From: an uncultured Eubacterium sp.
GTDB taxonomy: Bacteria; Bacillota; Clostridia; Oscillospirales; Acutalibacteraceae
DNA length: 64,000 bases
Assembly: GCA_934561395.1 (NCBI GenBank)
Contig: CAKTGF010000002.1
Location: forward strand, 186,001 to 250,000
Direction: 5' to 3'
Under the pieces are notes generated by a model that was not told the origin of the DNA, made no database searches, and saw nothing but the letters and a program-made list of their open reading frames with translations. Positions 24,949 through 33,017 of this stretch are shown one piece after another; position 1 is the first letter of the stretch; every line of letters begins with the position of its first letter. A program made the translations under genes and the position numbers.

Positions 24949-26191
24949 CCCCTTTTCACAAAAGCAGCTGGTCACTCTTACCTGGTGGTGCAGGGGCAGC
25001 GGCCTTGAGCATAAAAACGGAATAATCTGTGACGGGGCCGTAAGGTCCGGAAAGACGCTTTGTATGTCGCTATCCTTTATCAGCTGGGCATTTTACAGCT
25101 TTTGTGATACCTCATTTGCTCTTTGCGGCAAAACAATCACATCCCTAAGACGAAATGTTGTAACGCCCATTGTTCCTGTTTTAAAATCTCTGGGCTTTAC
25201 GGTTACGGAAAAAGTCAGCCTTAATTATTTGGAAATTCAAAGGAGCAACGTGAAAAACAGATTTTATCTGTTCGGCGGCAGGGATGAAAGTTCTGCCTCG
25301 CTTATACAGGGTATGACCCTGGGCGGCGTTCTTTTGGACGAAGTGGCGCTTATGCCACGCTCATTTGTTGAGCAGGCATTGGCAAGGTGCTCACTTGAAA
25401 ACTCCAAATTTTGGTTTAACTGTAACCCGGAGCATCCTTTTCACTGGTTTTATAATGAGTGGATAAAAAAATCAGATGTTAAGAATATGCTCTACCTTCA
25501 TTTTACCATGGATGATAATCCGTCGCTTTCTTACGATGTTAAATGCCGTTACAAAAATCTTTATTCGGGTGCGTTTTATCAACGGTTTATTGAGGGAAAA
25601 TGGGTTGCGGCAGATGGTTTGGTTTACCCCATGTTTGACGCCGCAAAGCATGTTCGACAGGGAAGCAACTTTGACAATACCTATTATATGTCCTGTGATT
25701 ACGGAACGGTTAACCCCTTTTCTCTCGGCCTTTGGGGGCATTCCTCCGACGGCTGGTACAGAATTAACGAATACTACCATTCCTCAAGGGACAAGGGCGT
25801 TCAGCTGACAGATGAGGAATATTACGAGCAGCTTTGCATACTGGCAGGGGACAGAAATATAGCTGCGGTTATTGTTGACCCATCGGCCGCTTCGTTTATT
25901 GAAACCGTAAGGCGCCACGGCAAATACAAGGTTATTAAGGCCGATAACGATGTGTTAACGGGCATTAACCGAGTGTGCCGTGCCCTTAAGGAAAACGAAA
26001 TATATATTTCGCCCTGCTGCACCGACGCTATTCGTGAATTTTCCATATACCGTTGGGATAATGACATACGCCGTGACGCACCCAAAAAGGAAAATGACCA
26101 CGCAATGGATGATATAAGATATTTTGTTCAGGCTGTGCTCAGCGAGAACAAAGATGATTTTTCATATTCCATTGCAGTAGAAAGGAAGTGA
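24935..26191 (+). CDS. terL: Phage terminase large subunit (PBSX family)
   Basis: The packaging ATPase/nuclease (418 aa) pumps DNA into the procapsid through the portal. Walker A is GAVRSGKT (residues 34-41), Walker B is GVLLDEVALM (about 129-138), and the CNPEHPFHWFYNEW segment is typical of the family. The C-terminal RNase H-like nuclease region has CDYGTVNPF, VDPSAASF and a late NDHAMDDIRY segment, so acidic nuclease residues are retained. It starts at ATG 24935 or 24938. The intact motifs suggest the locus still packages DNA. Confidence 0.93.
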   Translation: MMKFNPFSQKQLVTLTWWCRGSGLEHKNGIICDGAVRSGKTLCMSLSFISWAFYSFCDTSFALCGKTITSLRRNVVTPIVPVLKSLGFTVTEKVSLNYLEIQRSNVKNRFYLFGGRDESSASLIQGMTLGGVLLDEVALMPRSFVEQALARCSLENSKFWFNCNPEHPFHWFYNEWIKKSDVKNMLYLHFTMDDNPSLSYDVKCRYKNLYSGAFYQRFIEGKWVAADGLVYPMFDAAKHVRQGSNFDNTYYMSCDYGTVNPFSLGLWGHSSDGWYRINEYYHSSRDKGVQLTDEEYYEQLCILAGDRNIAAVIVDPSAASFIETVRRHGKYKVIKADNDVLTGINRVCRALKENEIYISPCCTDAIREFSIYRWDNDIRRDAPKKENDHAMDDIRYFVQAVLSENKDDFSYSIAVERK

Positions 26192-26195
26192 TGCC

Positions 26196-27347
26196 TTGAA
26201 GCTTTTTAAAAGGGAAAAAAGCAAGTCAGGGGAACATCAGCCACCGGCTGCGGTTGCACAAACAAGCTCTGTAAGCTCACATCCGTTTTCCGCAATTAAC
26301 AGCTACACACCTTTAAGCGTTAACAACAGGGTATATCGTTTGCTCCGTGAGGGCGTGCCCATTATTGACAGTGCAATAAACAAAATAGTCAGGCTCATGG
26401 GCGGTTTTGAAATTTCCACAGGCAACAAAAATGTTGACATGCAGGTTAACGGGTTTTTGGCAAATATCAATGTGGGCGGCAACCAAAAGGGTATCAGCGC
26501 CTTTACAGATTGCTACATTGAGCAGCTTTTAACATACGGCACCGCTGTGGGCGAAATGATAATCAATGACGGCGAGCTGTGCGCTTTATATAACGGCGAG
26601 TTAGAGGCGCTGGAGGTTAAAAGAAAGAAAAACAGCATCGATATTGAGTTTTTCAACACCTCCTCAGGCACGCCAAAGCCCATTGCACAGCCCCAGCTGC
26701 TGCTGTTTTCGGTATTGAACCCCGAGCCGGGCAGGATTTTGGGAACAAGCCTTTTAAGAGGACTTCCCTTTGTAAGCGATATTTTGCTTACAATTTACAA
26801 CACCATCGGCACAAATTGGGAAAGAGTTGGTAATTTAAGGTACTCTGTTACCTACAAGCCTCAGGGGGACTCTGTTGACAAGGCCTTTGCCAAGGAGAGG
26901 GCAAGTCAAATGGCGGCAGCCTGGAAGGAGGCAATGTCATCAAAGGACAGCGTTAAGGATTTTGTAGCCGTGGGGGATGTTAAGGTAAGCGTTATAGGCG
27001 CTGACAACCAAATACTTGACAGCGAAATACCCGTAAGGCAGATGCTTGAGCAAATTATAGCCAAAACCGGGCTTATGCCCTTTATGTTTGGGCTTAATTG
27101 GTCGTCAACAGAGCGCATGGCCCAGCAGCAGTCCGACATTTTGACCACCGAGCTTAAGGCGTACAGGCGTATTGTTACACCTGTTATTGAAAAAATAGCT
27201 CAAACCTATTTGGCCCTTAACGGAATAAGCCTTAGGGCAGAGGTGGTTTGGAGCGATATTACACTTCAGGACGAAACGCAGCTTGCACAGGCAAGGTTAT
27301 ACAATGCCCAAGCTGACAATTTACTAACGGAGGTAAATAATGACTAA
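26196..27347 (+). CDS. Phage portal protein
   Basis: The portal forms the dodecameric DNA channel at one capsid vertex. Over 383 aa it shows the portal layout: an N-terminal variable region, INKIVRLMGGFEI, the stem-region pattern with LLRGLPFVSDILLTIYNTIG, and GLMPFMFGLNWSSTERMAQQQ before a C-terminal helical region. The start is TTG at 26196, 7 nt after AAAGGAAG; the ATG at 26191 is in another frame. It overlaps the next gene by 8 nt. Confidence 0.85.
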   Translation: MKLFKREKSKSGEHQPPAAVAQTSSVSSHPFSAINSYTPLSVNNRVYRLLREGVPIIDSAINKIVRLMGGFEISTGNKNVDMQVNGFLANINVGGNQKGISAFTDCYIEQLLTYGTAVGEMIINDGELCALYNGELEALEVKRKKNSIDIEFFNTSSGTPKPIAQPQLLLFSVLNPEPGRILGTSLLRGLPFVSDILLTIYNTIGTNWERVGNLRYSVTYKPQGDSVDKAFAKERASQMAAAWKEAMSSKDSVKDFVAVGDVKVSVIGADNQILDSEIPVRQMLEQIIAKTGLMPFMFGLNWSSTERMAQQQSDILTTELKAYRRIVTPVIEKIAQTYLALNGISLRAEVVWSDITLQDETQLAQARLYNAQADNLLTEVNND

Positions 27348-28296
27348 CGCTATTATTCAAAAATCCGCACTTGCGGCAGGGGACATTGAAAAAATAAACC
27401 GCTACACACGCCGTGAACTTACGGAGGACGAGCTGTATGTTTTCACGGTTAAACTTTGCAATAACGACATTGACCGTGATTACGAAAAATTCTCCGTTGA
27501 GGCGTTAAGGCAGATGGCGGAGCTTTTTGTGGGAAAAACCTGCATTGAGGACCATTCAATGAAGACCTCCAACCAAAGAGCGAGAATTTTTGACACCTAT
27601 ATTGAGGTGGATAATGAAAAAACAACCGCCGACGGCGAGGCTCTGCACAACCTGATGGGCAAGGCTTATATGCTGAAAAACGACAAAAACAAGGAGTTTA
27701 TAGACGAAATTGACGCCGGAATAAAAAAAGAGGTTTCTGTTTCATGCAGTATGAAAAAATCCGTGTGCTCCATTTGCGGCAAGGACAGGCACAAGGAGCA
27801 TTGCGGGCATATTAACGGCAGGGAATACAACGGAAAACTTTGCTACACGGTTTTATCAAAGGCGACCGACGCCTATGAATTAAGCTTTGTTGCCGTGCCT
27901 GCCCAGAGGGACGCAGGGGTTACAAAATCTTTTAAGGTTAAGGAGAATTTTAATATGCAATCAATAGAAAAGCTTTTTGAAAATTGCACCGACGGCTTAA
28001 GCCTTACAAAATCACAGGCAAACGAGCTGGCGGAATATATTACCGATTTAAAAGAGCAGGCAAGCCTTGGTGCCGAATATAAAAAGCAGCTTGCGGCAGA
28101 TGTTACAAAAAAGCTTTGCGCAAGCCTGCCCCAGCTTGATTTTAACATGCTTTCTTCAATTGTTGCGGTAATGACAACAAAGGAGCTGCTTGAATTTAAA
28201 AAGGGGCTGAGCATATCAACGGGCACACCTGCGCCCCAGCTGATGAAAACCAACAACCAAAGGCAAACAAAAAATTTGTCTGAATTTAAAATTTAG
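27340..28296 (+). CDS. Prohead protease-scaffold fusion (XkdF-like)
   Basis: The first 205 residues resemble phage prohead proteases: a His in CIEDHSM, a Ser-rich strand KKEVSVSCSMKK, and the closing ELSFVAVPAQRDAGV block. A Cys/His cluster (CSICGKDRHKEHCGH, about 146-160) is inserted after the Ser strand and could bind zinc. The last 100 residues are helical and charged, as in a scaffold that guides capsid assembly. The position between portal and capsid gene fits. Catalysis is inferred from residue placement only. Confidence 0.7.
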   Translation: MTNAIIQKSALAAGDIEKINRYTRRELTEDELYVFTVKLCNNDIDRDYEKFSVEALRQMAELFVGKTCIEDHSMKTSNQRARIFDTYIEVDNEKTTADGEALHNLMGKAYMLKNDKNKEFIDEIDAGIKKEVSVSCSMKKSVCSICGKDRHKEHCGHINGREYNGKLCYTVLSKATDAYELSFVAVPAQRDAGVTKSFKVKENFNMQSIEKLFENCTDGLSLTKSQANELAEYITDLKEQASLGAEYKKQLAADVTKKLCASLPQLDFNMLSSIVAVMTTKELLEFKKGLSISTGTPAPQLMKTNNQRQTKNLSEFKI

Positions 28297-28307
28297 GGGG
28301 AACAACC

Positions 28308-28652
28308 ATGATTTCATTTAACGGATACAAAAACAATACTGTAACTATGGAAAACTATAACGCCCAAATCGGCAGTCCGGTAGGGGTTAGCAACGATTCT
28401 AAGGCAACCGACGCAACAGAAAAGCAAACTTTTATCGGCGTTTGCGTGGCAGTAAGGGGCGATTTGTGCAGCGTTCAAACAGACGGCTACATTGAGCTTA
28501 CATACACAGGCACAAAGCCTGAATTCGGTTTAAGCGGCTTTGTGGCTGACGGCAACGGCGGAGTAGAGGCTATTGCCGCAGAAAGTGCAATTAAGGTTTA
28601 CACCGTTGTTAAGGTTGACGAGGACAGAAAAATCGTCGGCTTTATTATGTAA
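28308..28652 (+). CDS. Probable capsid decoration protein
   Basis: This is a small beta-rich protein (114 aa) with many Gly, Thr and Val residues (FIGVCVAVRGDLCSVQTDGY; VYTVVKVDEDRKIVGF). Its position directly before the major capsid gene matches head decoration or stabilising proteins (DUF2190-like). AGGGGG sits upstream of the ATG. The assignment rests on size, composition and position. Confidence 0.55.
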   Translation: MISFNGYKNNTVTMENYNAQIGSPVGVSNDSKATDATEKQTFIGVCVAVRGDLCSVQTDGYIELTYTGTKPEFGLSGFVADGNGGVEAIAAESAIKVYTVVKVDEDRKIVGFIM

Positions 28653-28678
28653 TTTAGTTAAGGAAAGGATGATAAAAA

Positions 28679-29665
28679 ATGTCATTTGATAACATTAAAC
28701 TTGAAAAGGGATTATACGCTTCAAGCAAGGGCTTTACAAAGGCTCTTGAGGAGCTTGACCCATCTGAAAACTATGTAGGCACAGAGCTTGAGGGCCTTGA
28801 CGCATATCAGCGCCAGCTTAAAAGATTTGACATTAAGGTTTCGGGCATAGGCTCGGACACAGTGTCAAAATTCTTTGCCACCACAGATTCGGCGGCACTT
28901 TTCCCCGAATATGTTTCAAGAGCGGTAAGACAGGGCCTTGACGATGCGGATGTTTTAAACAAAATTGTTGCATCAACAACCGTTATCGACTCCCTTGATT
29001 ACCGTGCAATTGAAAGCGCACCTACCGATAATGACAAGGAACTCAGCGATGTTGCAGAGGGTGCATTTATTCCCGAAACGGTTATCAGAACCAAGGAAAC
29101 ACTTACACCCCTTAAAAAGCGTGGCAGAATGCTTGTTGCATCATACGAGGCGCTTAAGTATCAAAAGCTTGATTTGTTTACCATTACCTTAAAGCAAATC
29201 GGCTCTTACATTGCCAAGTGTCAACTTTCAGACGCTCTTGCTACCATTTATGATGACGATATTAAAACCATTGCCGCAGCGGGAGAAAAAATTACATACA
29301 ACGATATGGTTAATCTTTGGAACGAGTTTTACCCATACAAGCTTACAACCATTATTGCAGGCAACAGCGTTATTGCCGATATGCTTAAGCTTTCGGAATT
29401 CAGGGATGCAAACGCAGGCCTTGATTTCCACGGCACCGGCAAGATGATTACACCGTTTGGCGCAGAGTTGGTTAAGGCACCTATTTTGGATGAGCATTTG
29501 GTAATCGGCGTTGATAAAAGCTGTGCTGTTGAAAAGGTGCAGGCAGGGGATATTGTTACAGATTATGACAAGCTTATTGACCGCCAGCTTGAAAGGGCAA
29601 CAATAACAACAATTTCAGGCTTTTCTAAAATCTTTAACGACGCTACAAGGGCTCTTTCATTATAA
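28679..29665 (+). CDS. Major capsid protein (HK97 fold, PBSX XkdG-like)
   Basis: The 328-aa protein has the segment order of small HK97-type capsids: an N-terminal arm, FFATTDSAALFPEYVSRAVR, the E-loop region with TPLKKRGRMLVASYEALK, a spine helix YQKLDLFTITLKQIGSYIAK, and the C-terminal TTISGFSKIFNDATRAL strand. It is likely the most abundant product of the locus. AAGGAAAGGAT lies upstream of the ATG. Confidence 0.85.
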   Translation: MSFDNIKLEKGLYASSKGFTKALEELDPSENYVGTELEGLDAYQRQLKRFDIKVSGIGSDTVSKFFATTDSAALFPEYVSRAVRQGLDDADVLNKIVASTTVIDSLDYRAIESAPTDNDKELSDVAEGAFIPETVIRTKETLTPLKKRGRMLVASYEALKYQKLDLFTITLKQIGSYIAKCQLSDALATIYDDDIKTIAAAGEKITYNDMVNLWNEFYPYKLTTIIAGNSVIADMLKLSEFRDANAGLDFHGTGKMITPFGAELVKAPILDEHLVIGVDKSCAVEKVQAGDIVTDYDKLIDRQLERATITTISGFSKIFNDATRALSL

Positions 29666-29689
29666 TTTTTGAAAGGAAAAGTAAGGCTT

Positions 29690-30043
29690 ATGATTAATAT
29701 TGACAAGGTTAAGGCGATTGTAAAATCCCTTGGGGATTATGACGATGACCAAATGCAAAGATATGAAAGCATTATCTTAACCTCTATTCAATGTGCCGAA
29801 AGGCAGATTAAAAATGAGAAAAATCATTCAAGCGAGCCTGTTGAAATGTTTGCCGCCGCAATGGCCAACTATCAGATAGCAACAGTTAATACAGGCGACG
29901 GCGTAACCTCGTTTAAGGCGGGGGATGTTACCGTTAAGCAATCTGCCGACGGCATTAAAAATGCAAAATTGCTTTTTGACGAGGCAAAAAGCAATGTGGC
30001 GGATTTGCTCTATGACAACAGCTTTGCTTTTTTAGGTGTTTAA
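29690..30043 (+). CDS. Head-tail connector (adaptor) protein
   Basis: This helical protein of 117 aa follows the capsid gene. Adaptors of this kind form the ring below the portal. The segments ILTSIQCAERQIKN and EMFAAAMANYQIA are amphipathic helices, and a strand pair (FKAGDVTVKQS) follows. The ATG at 29690 is preferred over TTG 29669, because AAGGAAAAGTAAGG lies just upstream. Family membership is inferred from position. Confidence 0.65.
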   Translation: MINIDKVKAIVKSLGDYDDDQMQRYESIILTSIQCAERQIKNEKNHSSEPVEMFAAAMANYQIATVNTGDGVTSFKAGDVTVKQSADGIKNAKLLFDEAKSNVADLLYDNSFAFLGV

Positions 30044-30045
30044 CT

Positions 30046-30408
30046 ATGCTTAGCAAAAGTAAAATTTTCAAAAAATACTTTGAGGTCTTGGGCAACTCGG
30101 TCACAATTAACAGGGAGGATGGCAGCGAAATTAAGCTTTTCGCTGCCATTGAGCAAACCTGGAGAAAAAATAAAAGCCGTTTTGAGGCGGTGGCGTCAAA
30201 GCTTGGCCGGTCACGCAACGATTATTACATATACATCGGCCCTTATGATGTGGATGTTACGGTGCTTACAAACAAGGATATTGTGCATTGCAACGGCAGC
30301 GAGTATTACTTTTTAAATGCCGACAGCGTCAGCGTTGGCAACGAAATTCAATACTACACCGGGGTGCTTAAACAAATTTATGAGGAGGACGACAATGTAT
30401 TTGGATGA
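30046..30408 (+). CDS. Head completion (stopper) protein, XkdH/gp16-like
   Basis: The 120-aa beta-barrel-like protein starts 2 nt after the previous stop. The sequence NDYYIYIGPYDVDVTVLTNKD and VHCNGSEYYFLNADSVSVG is typical of stoppers that seal DNA below the adaptor ring. It overlaps the next gene by 14 nt. The assignment is by position and general pattern. Confidence 0.6.
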   Translation: MLSKSKIFKKYFEVLGNSVTINREDGSEIKLFAAIEQTWRKNKSRFEAVASKLGRSRNDYYIYIGPYDVDVTVLTNKDIVHCNGSEYYFLNADSVSVGNEIQYYTGVLKQIYEEDDNVFG

Positions 30409-30808
30409 TAAAACAGACGCTGTTATCGCTGCGCTGAAAAGCGCCGACGCTTTAAGCGACTGCAAAATAATAAAGGCGTTCCCCTTTGTGAGAAAGCCCA
30501 CCTTTATCGGTAAAAGCGTTATTGCCATTTCTCCCTACAGCGTTGATGTGGAAAACATTGCAGTGGGGCAGGAATGTTGCTTTGGCAATTACAGCATTGA
30601 GGCGGAAATATTTTCTCCCCAGGAATTGGGCACCCCGGGCATTGCAGGCACCGTTGAAAAAATGATGGGTGCTATTATGAACCTTGAGCCCAAGGGCATT
30701 AAGGCATACCCCATTGATATTGACGCAAACTTAAGGTGCTACACGGCAAAATGCGTTTTAACCTTTAACGGAGAAATCAGCTTTGGAGGCGAGAATGATG
30801 GAATTTGA
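30395..30808 (+). CDS. Probable tail terminator/tail completion protein
   Basis: At 137 aa, this protein has an N-terminal helix (TDAVIAALKSADAL) and then beta strands, the layout of neck or tail-terminator proteins. The start at 30395 has GAGGAGG upstream; upstream codons to 30317 lie inside the previous gene. In PBSX-like loci the sheath and tube genes would follow here. Instead a 31-codon ORF and the baseplate genes follow. If it is a tail terminator, it would be the sole remnant of the shaft module. Confidence 0.55.
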   Translation: MYLDDKTDAVIAALKSADALSDCKIIKAFPFVRKPTFIGKSVIAISPYSVDVENIAVGQECCFGNYSIEAEIFSPQELGTPGIAGTVEKMMGAIMNLEPKGIKAYPIDIDANLRCYTAKCVLTFNGEISFGGENDGI

Positions 30809-30890
30809 CGAGAATTTGGCACAGCAGCTGAGTGATTATATTTTTTTGGACTCTAAACGATACGATTCAACAGCAGTGGAGGAAAAATAA
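30795..30890 (+). CDS. 31-residue small ORF at the head/baseplate junction
   Basis: ATG at 30795 opens a 31-codon frame ending in TAA at 30888-30890. It overlaps the upstream gene by 14 nt, has GGAGGCGAGA just before it, and shares one base with the next start (TAATG). The product is acidic (MMEFDENLAQQLSDY..., ending TAVEEK) and probably one helix. Coupling on both sides suggests it is translated. It stands exactly where sheath, tube, chaperone and tape-measure genes would be. No family is recognised. Confidence 0.55.
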   Translation: MMEFDENLAQQLSDYIFLDSKRYDSTAVEEK

Positions 30891-31405
30891 TGGAGCTTAT
30901 TAAAATGAATTACAAGGGAATTACCCTTTCCGTTAACCCGGCAACAATAAAAACCGAAATGGCAAGGAGCCTTGCTAAAAAGACTGCTATTTTTTCAACC
31001 TCAAGGGTTCAGGATATGTGTTTTGAGCCTACAAAAATAAGCGGCTCCGGCTACCTTGTGGGAGCCAACGCAAGGTGCGACGCTCATGAGATAATCCGCA
31101 CCTTTAAATCAAAGGGCTCGGCTTATTTATTTGTGCCCGGATTTGCACCCATAAGAGCTTTTTTCAGCAGTCTCAGCATTTGGTGTGACAGCAAAAGCAG
31201 CTGCGTAAATTACTCCTTTGAATTTGTTGAGGATTGTGTTGAAAAAAAGGGCGGAGCTGATTTTGCATATACCTATGCTGCCCCGGGGGAAAACCTTTAC
31301 GATATATCAAACCGCACTAATGTAAGCGTTGAGGATATATTCGGCAGCAATGACTATAAAGATTTATTTTCCGTAAAGGGCGGTGATAAGGTTTGGCTGT
31401 CTTAA
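30890..31405 (+). CDS. LysM-containing baseplate protein (XkdP-like)
   Basis: The 171-aa protein has an N-terminal domain (1-118) ending in YSFEFVEDC, as in PBSX XkdP-type proteins that sit between tape measure and hub, and a C-terminal LysM (about 123-171, PGENLYDISNRTNVSVEDIF). LysM repeats here usually serve in baseplate assembly rather than wall degradation. GGAGG upstream of the ATG is strong. It is the first gene of the baseplate block and overlaps the hub gene by 13 nt. Confidence 0.75.
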   Translation: MELIKMNYKGITLSVNPATIKTEMARSLAKKTAIFSTSRVQDMCFEPTKISGSGYLVGANARCDAHEIIRTFKSKGSAYLFVPGFAPIRAFFSSLSIWCDSKSSCVNYSFEFVEDCVEKKGGADFAYTYAAPGENLYDISNRTNVSVEDIFGSNDYKDLFSVKGGDKVWLS

Positions 31406-32361
31406 AATTTGTGCTTTATGATTTAATGGGCAACAGCTTTCAGGCAAATGATGTTACAAGCTACGGCCTTTCAAAGAATGTTGACGCTGCCTGCGACGGC
31501 TTACAGCTTACCTTTACGGCAGAGGCTGCGGTTAACGAGTTTAAGTCGGTTAAGGTATTTAATAAGGATAACTGCATTTTTAACGGCCTTGTGGATACCC
31601 AAAGGGAGCAGATTAATGAGGGCGGTATGTCTGTGTATATTTATGCAAGGTCAACGGCGTCGGTTTTGGTTGATAACGAGGCGGTGCCGTTTACATACAG
31701 CTATCCCTCGGCAAATTCGCTGTATTATCACAATGCAAGGGACTTTGGCTTTAAAAGCAAACTGCCGGAGCTGTTTTCAGGCTCCCAATATCAGGTAAGC
31801 AAGGGCACCTCCTGCTATGGGGCAATAAATAATTTTGTTTACGGCATTTGCGGCAAAAAAATAGCCGTTGATGTTGAAAATAACATTTATATACCCGGGG
31901 GTAACGCTGTTGTAGGCATTGACGAGGGCAAAATCATCAGTGAAAAAAGAACTATTAACCGTGTTAAGGCCGTTTCAAAAATAGATTACAAGGCAAACGG
32001 CAGCACAAGCTATTGCTACCACATCAAAAGCAGATTTTTTGATGAAAGGGGAATCAGCCGTTGCAAAAAGCTGAATATTACCTCAATGCCCCAATGGCAG
32101 CAGGATAGTGCTCTTTTAAACGCCCTTGAAAATGCGGCGGCAGATTACTGCACTGTTGAGCTGGCACTGCATGGTAGCGTTGAGGCATGCCTGTATGACC
32201 GAATAAGCTACAAAAGTAATATTTTGGATAACACGGATGATTATTATATTTCCTCAATTTACGCCTATGGGGATAAAAACGGCGAATACACACGATTAAC
32301 AATTTCAAAGCAGATTGATTTAAGGGAGGTTAGCTATGTGGCTGAGCAAGGTAATATCTAA
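31393..32361 (+). CDS. Baseplate hub protein (XkdQ / gpD-like)
   Basis: The hub caps the tail tube and carries the spike. The 322-aa protein has the split-barrel hub pattern: a first domain with repeated strands (LQLTFTAEAAVNEFKSVKVF, CIFNGLVDTQRE), a helix/strand block around SYPSANSLYYHNARDFGF, and a late domain with YDRISYKSNILDNTDDYYIS. The start is TTG at 31393, inside the previous gene, implying coupled translation. In a normal particle this protein needs a tube to bind to, and no tube gene is present. Confidence 0.7.
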   Translation: MAVLKFVLYDLMGNSFQANDVTSYGLSKNVDAACDGLQLTFTAEAAVNEFKSVKVFNKDNCIFNGLVDTQREQINEGGMSVYIYARSTASVLVDNEAVPFTYSYPSANSLYYHNARDFGFKSKLPELFSGSQYQVSKGTSCYGAINNFVYGICGKKIAVDVENNIYIPGGNAVVGIDEGKIISEKRTINRVKAVSKIDYKANGSTSYCYHIKSRFFDERGISRCKKLNITSMPQWQQDSALLNALENAAADYCTVELALHGSVEACLYDRISYKSNILDNTDDYYISSIYAYGDKNGEYTRLTISKQIDLREVSYVAEQGNI

Positions 32362-32695
32362 GCCAAGGGGCGAAACCATTGCCGAAAGCGGAAGCGTTAC
32401 AATTGCCTCCGCCGATTCAATTGAGGCAAGCGCAACGGTTAACTGCCGTAATCTTCCCAATTATGCGCCCTACGGATACACCTCAGTTGCCCCGGTGGGC
32501 GAGGAGGTTGTAATCGTTCCCTCAACAAGGGGTCAGGTTGCCCTGGGCACAAGGGCGGTGCCTTCGCAGCTGCAAAGCGGCGAGGTTTGTATTTCCTCAA
32601 AGGGCGGTGCAAAAATAATTTTAAAAAATGACGGCAGTGTAATTATTAATTCACTTGTTATAAACAAAAACGGAGTGATAGAAAATGATACCTAA
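32336..32695 (+). CDS. Baseplate spike protein (gpV-like)
   Basis: The short protein (119 aa) has an OB-like middle (YTSVAPVGEEVVIVPST) followed by a beta-helical end with GEVCISSKGGAKIILKNDGS and VIINS, the signature of phage spike proteins that pierce membranes. It is shorter than free-standing gpV proteins and has no metal-binding HxH apex motif visible. It overlaps both neighbours. Confidence 0.7.
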   Translation: MWLSKVISKPRGETIAESGSVTIASADSIEASATVNCRNLPNYAPYGYTSVAPVGEEVVIVPSTRGQVALGTRAVPSQLQSGEVCISSKGGAKIILKNDGSVIINSLVINKNGVIENDT

Positions 32696-33017
32696 AATAA
32701 CTAACGGCGAATATGAGCTCACCGACAGCGGCGTTGCAGAGGTTGATTATATTGACGAGGTGCTGCAAAATGCGGCGTTGGCTATAACCGCAAAAAGGGG
32801 CAGATTTTACCCAAATAAGGATTTCGGCAGCCAAATTTATAAAATTGACCGCCGACCTTTTGAAGAATACGCCCTTTGCTATGCACGCCAGGCGGTTGAC
32901 GGTATTAACGGCGTGTATATAAAATCGGTTAAGCTGCAAAAAAACACACTTATTTTCAGCGTAACGATTAATGATATTGAGAAAGAGGTGAAAATTAATG
33001 TCAATAACAGGCTATGA
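32685..33017 (+). CDS. Baseplate wedge protein, gp25-like (XkdS-like)
   Basis: At 110 aa it matches the gp25/lysozyme-like wedge family in size. YIDEVLQNAALAITAKRGRFY, NKDFGS and IKVNVNN-type closing strands are typical; the DFGS element is comparable to the conserved region that contacts the sheath in contractile systems. Here no sheath gene is present. It overlaps the J-like gene by 20 nt. Confidence 0.7.
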   Translation: MIPKITNGEYELTDSGVAEVDYIDEVLQNAALAITAKRGRFYPNKDFGSQIYKIDRRPFEEYALCYARQAVDGINGVYIKSVKLQKNTLIFSVTINDIEKEVKINVNNRL

